A stretch of DNA of 64,000 bases, from NCBI RefSeq assembly GCF_030272615.1, contig NC_081413.1, forward strand, positions 552,922,136 to 552,986,135. The letters are read 5' to 3'. The translations under genes and the position numbers were made by a program. The DNA is from Cryptomeria japonica. Lineage: Eukaryota > Streptophyta > Pinopsida > Cupressales > Cupressaceae. Numbering within the stretch: the stretch's first letter is position 1; every line of letters begins with the position of its first letter. Below the pieces are notes generated by a model, which was given only the letters and a program-made list of their open reading frames with translations, was not told where the DNA came from and did not search any database. Shown here in pieces: positions 56,352 to 64,000 of the stretch.

Positions 56352-57642
56352 TAAGGAATTGTTGAGAAGAAGATATGTGATTTTATGGATTTTCATTGTT
56401 CTCTTTGTTTTTTGGTCTTTAGTTGTTGATTTAATTTTGAGGACTTATTTAAAGATGTACAAGAAATGGTATGTGGATTTGGGTATTGTTCCTTCTATTG
56501 TGAGAATGGTTGATTTGTTTGATCTACCTTTCGTATGAGAGGTTTACATATATCGCCACCATTTTTCATTTGATTTGAATGTTAGGTGGTGATATCATTT
56601 CAATATGGGAATGGTGAAGGAGATCTTAGATTACATGAATTGGTACATGTTAGTGTGGAACAAGGATATGGTTTGATATGTATGTTCTCTCTTTGGTCTT
56701 TTTATTCTTCCTAGATGTTTGTATTCACATGTTTGAGTGTGGATAAATTGGGAGAGTTATAAAGACTAGTGGTGAGAGAGGTATTGCAATATATTTGTTT
56801 GTATCATGTGCATATCATTGTATGTTTACTTGACACTATGTAATAGAGGAATTCACCACATCCTTTATGTGAAGTACTATATAGATAGACTTGGTATGCT
56901 TTTATCTATTTTCATATTTGACATTACTCATGTCGTGGGATTTTCTATATGTATGTCTATTTATTCTCTTTGATATATTGGTTTGATTATTACTGATATG
57001 ATGATGAGTTTTCATGTTTTATTGGATTAGGATCTATGTGGTATGAAATTACATAGGTTATTCACTCATTTAGTTGTAACGAGATGGATTAGATATGGAC
57101 TATTTATATCCATGAGAGTGCTTTGGTGTTAATGTAGACTTTGTTAGTTGGCCTTGTCTATGGTCATTTGTATATTGATATGTTTCATTAAGATAGGAGG
57201 ATAGATATATAAAAACTTGATTATAGTTTAGACTTGATATGCTGATGGCATGAAGTTCTATTTATGACGGTATACCCTTGTTTGAGGTATGGTTACCTTG
57301 AATGAATTGCAATTCATTGTGGTTGCTATTCCAAGTGGTATGAATAAAAAAATTACCTAGAGCCTTTATTATAGTTTGAGTATGATGTTTATGCTCATGT
57401 AAATATTGGTGCAAGTTTCAATGATAGTTGATATGGTTCACTTTCATATATTATTTTTTCTTCCATAGGTGGCATGTTGGAAGATGTGAGGAGTTTTTTG
57501 CTTGATGGTGGTTATCATGGTTGTTTTTTTAGGTATCTTGTTGGAGCATGAGAGCATGGTAAAGATTCAAATGTTACATGGATGGCTAAGGGATGTTTTC
57601 CCCTTGTTCGTGATTCCTATGGGTGTATTTACATTGTATGAT
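56352..57642. other. Outer-element interior, noncoding
   Basis: T-rich plus strand with short hydrophobic frames only, which reflect base composition. No gag, protease or polymerase motif seen. Confidence 0.4.
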
Positions 57643-57656
57643 GTAAAGTGGGAAAA
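57643..57656 (+). other. Polypurine tract of outer element
   Basis: AAAGTGGGAAAA directly precedes the TGTTAGG LTR start, matching the typical Copia-type AAGTGGGAGAAT context. Confidence 0.65.
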
Positions 57657-58721
57657 TGTTAGGATTAAGGTGTCATCTACGTTGTAAATCCTATTATATG
57701 GCTCTATCATCCTTGGAAAGTATCCTAAGACACTTAAGGTGTATTAGGAAAATAATATTTATTCCCACTATTGTTTGTAAAGCATTCCTAAGGGGTTACG
57801 GGTTCCAGTAGCAACAATTAAAGTGGGTTGTGAAAAACAAATTATTATTATTTTCCCCACACATGGATGCCTATAATGGGATTATTAATGTCATGGGAAG
57901 TGAAAAAACGAGTGGCCTTTGGGCTTCTCTAAGTGGGTGTTTTGAAGAAGTAATAAGTGTCTCTTGGTATTCTATTATTTATTGTATTATATGTAATGTT
58001 TATCTTCCATTTCGGGCACCCAAGTTAGAGGGGAAGCATTGGAGACCAAGCACATGTCATTTCCAATTATTAAGGAGGAAATCCAAGAGGTTGGGTCATT
58101 TGGAATGAAAATCCTTATTTAGACACCTTGTATGGTGATTTTGGAGCTCTTGTCATTCTTAAACAACTCCTTGGACATAGAATTAGTGAGGAATAATTGA
58201 ATGTAAAATTACTCTGTAGGAACAAGGATATGGGAGGCATAAGGAGGTTGTTCCTAGGTACAAAACTTCTACCATGTTCAATACAAGGAGGATATTCAAA
58301 GTGAATGTATTTTGATCACATTATTTGTTGATAATGCATTATTAGCCTCTCTTTTTTATGGAGTTTTTTCCTACAAGGGTTTCTCAACATAGATCCTATG
58401 TTAGGTGATTAGATCTTATGTTGATGATTTGTGCCTCTTTGTTGCTATCTTATGGTGATGTTATTCATTATTTATTTTTGTTGCAAGCTCACATAAGGCA
58501 ATGCTAATAAGCATGTCCTATAGGTTGTTTCTTGCAATCATAAAGAAATGGGATCTAAGCATGGTTATTCCACATTATGAAAATAATTCAAATTTACAAA
58601 TAAGTTTTAGATTTTCAAGTTGTAGTAGTCCAGACATTGTATCTCATCCTTTGACTCAAGATTATTTAGATAGGGATTGAATTTTATAACCTTTGATATT
58701 GAACCGGTATATTTCTCAACA
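57657..58721 (+). repeat. 3' LTR of outer element
   Basis: About 1065 bp, beginning TGTTAGGATTAAGG and ending ATTTCTCAACA. The last 420 bp match the 5' LTR remnant at 41284-41705. Confidence 0.75.
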
Positions 58722-59170
58722 ATAAATTCATTTGTGTTTCCAATTGTAGGCATTCCAAAATAAATTTTGACATATATGCCTAGAAAATACAAGACATCTT
58801 GTAGAGATAGATTGGGCATGACCATGAAGAGATCATAAATTGTGTAGAATGACACATAATGTATGGGGAGAGTGTACACCTATTAAAAATATAGGAAGAA
58901 TGGTTTGAGGTAACTATAATTTTAATAAGTATAAATACTTAATCAAAATTATAGATAATGTAATTATAAATTAATAAAATAGATAATTTATTAATATTGA
59001 ATATAAGTATAATGCTCGACTATTAAATTTTGAGGGATCCAAATTATATGAAGAAATGAAATAGGTGAAAAAATATTTGATCAAACAAGAAACGATGACA
59101 TAGTGAACTCGCACAATTATCACATACAACAATTATGGATGGCAAATATAGATTGACAACTTGTTCTTTC
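58722..59170. other. Spacer, no gene seen
   Basis: AT-rich sequence between the outer element and the Copia LTR, with no recognisable content. Confidence 0.4.
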
Positions 59171-60403
59171 TGTTGGCAATTTGGAGGAATTGATTATGTG
59201 TTGCATTGATGTTTTGTCATTGATGGCAACATCGGCTGTTTTGGTTGTTTACCAGTTTTCAATTGGTTCCCATAGAGTGGTTGAATTATGATATTGATCT
59301 AGTATGCTCCGGTATGCTTTGGTTTGTGGAATTGTTTTGGATCTGTCATTCATGCTATTCAGATGTGTATCACGATCAGTTGGTTCGGGATTTGATGACT
59401 CAAGAGCTATCATTTGTTCTAGTAGGCCTTCTAGTTACCAGTAAGGGTTTTACTTGCAGAGCTTTGTTGAAGATCTTTTGATGCAAGTGATAAGTGGTGT
59501 TGGTGTGGTTTCTAGATGGTTCTCAGGATTCTATTGGTTATCTTATTTGTGTTCCAGTTCACCAATGGTGTTGGATTTGGTTTATGGCGACCTATTTTGG
59601 GTCTGGTGCTATCTAGGTTATGGACCGGTTTATGTAACGTGTTGGAGGATGTTCCTGATGCATTACTAGCAGGATTTAATGATTGGTTTACATTGTTTTT
59701 AGCCTAAGATGACTTGGTTGATCATTGAATTGTGGGTTTATATTATGAATTTTTTGTATTATCTTTTAGGTGCCTGACCTAATTGTTTAGGTCCTGAGTT
59801 GGTATAAATATGATGTAAGATCTCTTTGTAGATCATGGGCATATGGGATTATTTGTGTGAGAATAACATTGTAATCATATGTAGAAGGTTTGGTCGATCA
59901 TAGGTGATCAAATTGGGTTGGTAAGAGAGGTTTAAGGCCTCTAGTACTGAGCTTAACTAGAACTATACACAAGCATAGGAGATGTTATCTTTGTAATTCA
60001 CTCTTCATTCCAGATTGTAGTCCGGATTTATTTTATAGTCAGTGAGGCTCCTTTTTGTGATGATCAGTGCACTCTAGGTTGTTGGCCTTCCTGCATGTGC
60101 AAACCCCTCATATTGCAATCACATACTTACTACAGAAGTATTATCTGACCGTTGGTAGGCTTCCCACTGTGGTTTTTCCCTTTATCGGGTTTTCCACGTA
60201 CAAATCTTGGTGTCATGTGTTCTGGATGAATGGTAACTGTTATGTGATTCATGTTTATGTTTAATTGCTATATCAGTTATTCTCATATTTGGTTTATGTA
60301 TTCTGGTATTGAGGTTTTGAATGCTTAAAGTTCTATAATCCGGTGACAACTGATTCACCCCCCCCCCTCTTAGTTGTCCTATGGTTATCTAAGTTGTCTA
60401 ACA
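59171..60403 (+). repeat. 5' LTR of Copia element
   Basis: Starts TGTTGGCAATTTGG and ends GTTGTCTAACA, about 1233 bp. TATAAATA at 59813-59820 is a likely promoter box. The TGATTCACCCCCCCCC block near the end resembles that of the solo LTR at 5909-7036. The boundary is fixed by the primer site that follows. Confidence 0.85.
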
Positions 60404-60404
60404 A

Positions 60405-60420
60405 TTGGTATTAGAGCTTG
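60405..60420 (+). other. Primer-binding site, initiator tRNA-Met
   Basis: TTGGTATTAGAGCTTGG begins one base after the LTR and has one mismatch to the TGGTATCAGAGC consensus. Confidence 0.88.
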
Positions 60421-60459
60421 GTCCTCTTTGCAGAAGCTTAACCGCTTGAGGAATATCCT

Positions 60460-63400
60460 ATGGCATCTAGCAGTTCAAGTTCATCAAGTTCATCTGATGT
60501 TGTTTTCCAAAGAGAAATTCCTAGGCTTGATGGAACAAATTACAGAGTATGGAAGATTCAAATGGAGACTCATCTGAGATGTCTTGGAAAAAATATTTGG
60601 GAGATCAATGAGAATGGCTATACACATCATAATCCAGCATCTGGCAATCCTCCTCCAGCAGGATTGGATAAGGACATTGAAAATGATTGTAGAGCTAGAG
60701 AAGCCCTTTTGTGTGCACTTTTTATCAGCAAATAATGGGACTAACCAACAAATCAACTGCAAAGGCTATATGCGACAAATTGGAGACTCTAAATGAAGGT
60801 GACCCTACTATTAAAATTGCTAAACTTGATGGTTATCGGGTAAGGTATGAGAACCTGAAGATGGAAGGAGATGAAAGGATTACTGCTTTCATGGAGAGAG
60901 TTAATGAGATTATTTTGGGAATTTAATGGTGTGGTGGATCTCTAGGCGAAGATGAAATAGTTTCTAAAGTACTGAGAGATTTGCCATCGGCATATAAGAT
61001 GAAGGCTACTGCAATTAATGAGTTGAGAACTGTGGCAAACACCTTTGTTAATAGGGATACCTTGGTTGGGAAGTTATATGCTTTTGAGCTTGAGGAATTT
61101 GGACCTTTGGGAGCTGTAAAATCTTAACCTACTTTTCATGCATCTACATCATCTATCGACAAGAATGATTGGAAAGCTTTAAATGCGAAGGAACTAGAGG
61201 ATATGAAGAAATAAGATGAAGAGTTTGAGAAAACTCAAGGCTTATTTGCTAAAAGAGTACCTAAAGGACCCGCCCGAAGTAAGTATGAAGGAAAATCACC
61301 TTTTAAATGCTTTGCATGTAATAAGATAGGTCATTTTGCATCTAGATGTCCTAAAAGGAATTCAAGATTTGAAGAAAGAGCTAGAAGATCTTTTAGGCCT
61401 AAGCATGATTATCAAAACAAGCATAAGTACAGGAGAAACAAAGATAAATCATGTTACTATGTGGATGAGGAAGGTGTGACTGATTCTGATGATGAACCAG
61501 TACAAGATTCAGCTAGTGGATCCAGCAATGGAAAGGAATGGGTATTCTTAGCTATCAAGGAAGATGATCTGGTACCTGAACAGAAGGCCCTTGCTGCTAA
61601 AATTGAAGACAATGATGAATGGGTAATTTACAGTGGATGTTCATATCATAAGACTGGAGATAAAAGGAAGTTCTTATCTATGGAAGAATTTGATGGTCTG
61701 GTTATATTTGGAGATAACAAAGCATGCATGATCAAGGGAAGATGAACAATATCATTGGATGGTAAGCATAACACTGATAATGTCTATTATGTTGAAGGTT
61801 TAAGGCATAATCTTTTGAGTGTAGGACAATTGGTGGATAAGGGATTTAAGTTACAATTCAAGGATGGAAAATGCAAGATTATCAATAGATCTGGATTGGA
61901 GATTGCAACTGGTACACGGACTAAAGGTAATATCTTTCATTTGAACTTCGGTGAGAAGACATGTTTGATTGCACAAATTGATGAGAGTTGTCTATGGCAT
62001 AAGAGGTTGTGTCATGTGAATTTTGATTGCATTGTGAAGATCAGTTCTACTAAGGAAGTTAGAAATATACCTAAGATTGTAAAGCCCTATAATCCGATAT
62101 GTAAGGAATGTCAAATGGGAGAGCAAGTAAGAACTTATTTTAAGAGTATACAAGACAAATCTAATGATGTTCTTGATCTTATTCATACTGATTTGTGTGG
62201 TCCTGGTAGAATCAAAAGTTTTCAAGGTAATAGATATTTCATGTTAATCATTGATGACTATTCAAGAATGATGTGGATTACTTTTCTAAGGGAGAAGTCT
62301 GAAGCATTTGAAAAGTTTAAAATCTTTAAAGCCAAAGTTGATATAGAGACAGGATTGAAGATTAAATTCTTAAGGTCGGATCAAGGTGGAGAATTCATAT
62401 CTAGTGAATTTAACAGCTATTGTGAGAAGAATGGGATAAGGAGACAGTTGTCTACACCCTAGACACCTCAGCAAAATGGAGTTGTGGAAAGGAAGAAAAA
62501 AACTATCTTGGATGCAGCTAGAACTATAATGATGGAAGCTAATCTGCCTCATGTCTACTAGAGAGAAGTTGTAAGCACGACGGTATACACATTCAATAGA
62601 GTTCATATCAAAGGAGATACTGGTAAGACACCTTATGAGTTATGGTTTGGTCATACACCGATAGTCAAGTATTTTAGAATCTTTGATAGTAAATGCTATA
62701 TCAAAAGAGATGATTCCATTGGAAAGTTTTATCCTAGATGTGATGAAGGAATATTTATTGGTTATTCTAATGAAAGCAAAGCATATAGATGTTATAACAA
62801 AAGATTGCAGAGAATTGTGGAGATCACAAATGTCAAAGTGGATGAGCAAAACAAAAGTCAAATCAGAACTTATGAGAGAGAACCGATAGTGGAAATGATC
62901 ATAACTAAATCGTAAAACCTACACTGGAATAGAATGTTGAACCAGTTACTCCAGTAATATCAAAAAATTCAACAGTAACTGAAGATCAAGAGAGAGGAAC
63001 AGAAAATCAGAAGACTCCTAGGTATGTAAGGTTGAATCATTCAGAAGATTGGATCATTAGAGATAAAAACAAAGGAGTGATGACAAGAAGAAGGTTGGCA
63101 GCTGATGATGTATGTTTTATTTCTCAAGTTGAACCGGCATCAATAATTGAAGCTTGTAAAGATGAATGTTGAATGAAAGTTATGGAAGAAGAATTAGATT
63201 AGATAGAAAAGAATAACACATGGACTTTAGTTCCCCGGCCTAAAAATAAGAACGTTATTGGAACTAAATGGGTTTGTTAGGAATAAACTAAATGAAGATG
63301 GACAAGTTGTGAGGAATAAAGCTAGATTGGTTTGTAAAGGATATTCTCAGAAGGAAGGAATTGATTATGATGAAACCTTTGCACCGGTAGCTAGGATTGA

Positions 63401-64000
63401 AGTTGTGAGATTATTTCTTGCTTATGCTGCATATAAGAACTACAAGGTTTATCAGACGAATGTTAAGTGTGCATTTTTGAATGAAGATCTTGAGGAGGGA
63501 ATTTATATTGAGCAAGCTGATGTATTTTCACTTTCAGATGACAAAAACATGGTTTGCAGGTTAAAGAAAGCTTTATATGGATTGAAACAAGCTCCTAGAG
63601 CTTGGTATGCAAGACTGGATAAATATCTTTTGAAGCTTGATTTCACTAAAGATTCAAATTGGGCTGGAGATGTTGATGACTAGAAGACCACATCCAGTGG
63701 AGCTTTCTTTCTTGGAAAGAAACTTGTTTCATGGATCAACAAGAAGCAGTCATGCACCTCTTTATCTACTGATGAATTCGAGTATGTTGTTGCTGCTACT
63801 AACTATACACAAGTTCTATGGATGAAGCAAATAAGGTGGATTGTAATGAACCAGTAGTTATTCACTATGATAACTCTGCTGCTATTAATGTATCAAAGAA
63901 TCTGGTATTTCATTCTAAGACAAAGCACATATCTATCAAGTATAACTTTTTTAAGGAGAAGGTGGAAGCAAATGAAGCCAGACCGTTTTATGTGAACACT
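60460..64000 (+). pseudogene. Copia gag-pol polyprotein with RT deletion, partial
   Basis: The ATG at 60460 opens gag with a Ser run and REIPRLDGTNYRVWKIQMETHL. A frameshift near 60730 moves to the frame carrying the rest. The zinc knuckle CFACNKIGHFASRC is near 61300. Protease reads DEWVIYSGCSYHKTG, with Tyr-Ser-Gly for the usual DSG-type site. Integrase has HKRLCH ... CKECQMGEQ, then LIHTDLCGPG, FLRSDQGGEF and GVVERKKKTILDAAR. Reverse transcriptase starts at [14 protein letters not shown] and has [11 protein letters not shown]. Then [16 protein letters not shown] joins an RT motif directly to the pre-RNase H motif, so the YVDD active site is deleted. RNase H follows (STDEFEYVVAAT, HSKTKHISIKYNFF) to the window edge. 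At least seven stops are present, for example at 61743-61745 and 62460-62462. Confidence 0.92.

Larger units (their letters stand above)
41284..58721 (+). mobile_element. Nested outer LTR element with noncoding interior
   Basis: A truncated 5' LTR (41284-41705) matches the last 420 bp of a 3' LTR (57657-58721). TGGTATCAAAGC follows the first LTR as a primer site, and AAAGTGGGAAAA precedes the second as a polypurine tract. Removing the nested insertions (43031-53964 and 54977-56347) leaves about 3.6 kb of interior with no gag or pol that I can detect. This suggests a LARD-like non-autonomous or fully eroded element of the initiator-methionine-primed class. Confidence 0.65.
59171..64000 (+). 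mobile_element. Ty1/Copia retrotransposon, 3' part outside window
   Basis: A 5' LTR (59171-60403), primer site and gag-pol follow in order. The 3' LTR is off the right edge, so the target duplication cannot be checked (5' flank CTTTC). Frameshifts, stops and an internal deletion show that it is inactive. Confidence 0.93.

Overview
The window is nuclear DNA from a land plant with a large, repeat-rich genome, most likely a gymnosperm. The support is indirect: eroded Ty1/Copia and Ty3/Gypsy elements with the initiator-methionine tRNA primer site, an LRR resistance-gene relic, a plastid ndhK fragment, and nested noncoding LTR elements. Pinaceae and gnetophytes have lost plastid ndh genes, so if the ndhK insertion is not very old, a non-Pinaceae lineage such as a cupressophyte is favoured. 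No intact host gene was found; nearly every coding region is broken.

Layout. 0.95-4.0 kb: an intronless pseudogene of about 1030 codons from a family I do not recognise. 5.0-5.25 kb: plastid ndhK fragment ending in a period-16 microsatellite. 5.58-5.76 kb: one end of a DNA transposon (copy A). 5.9-7.0 kb: solo LTR with a perfect 5-bp target duplication. 8.2-9.2 kb: LRR pseudogene with eight 72-bp units. 10.1-15.1 kb: a complete but inactivated minus-strand Copia element. 15.2-16.0 kb: a broken exon of an unrecognised host gene. 16-20 kb: Gypsy LTR debris.

20.2-35.4 kb: the main item of interest, a putative 15.2-kb DNA transposon (copy B). It has short terminal inverted repeats. A plus-strand multi-exon accessory gene (all six coding-side introns between codons) converges on a minus-strand DDE-type transposase gene. 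It carries two internal satellite arrays: a 359-bp unit repeated about nine times, and a 3-kb array of short units in both orientations flanked by (GA)n and (CT)n. Palindromes built on AAATCGGATATCCGATTT lie near the ends and at the transposase start. Copy A shares about 187 bp of terminus with copy B. I could not assign the transposase to a named superfamily.

35.4-41.3 kb: Gypsy LTR fragments and a minus-strand Gypsy protease relic. 41.3-58.7 kb: a nested stack. The outer element has a noncoding interior with a recognisable 5' LTR remnant, primer site, polypurine tract and 3' LTR. Inside it sit a Gypsy element with about 2-kb LTRs (43.0-54.0 kb), a further insertion within that element's second LTR, and a separate solo LTR. 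59.2-64.0 kb: a plus-strand Copia element that runs off the window and lacks the reverse-transcriptase active-site segment.

Many in-frame stops are one C-to-T (or G-to-A) step from Gln, Arg or Trp codons, as expected for long-methylated repeats. All positions, motifs and boundaries were read by eye; no alignment or database search was run.
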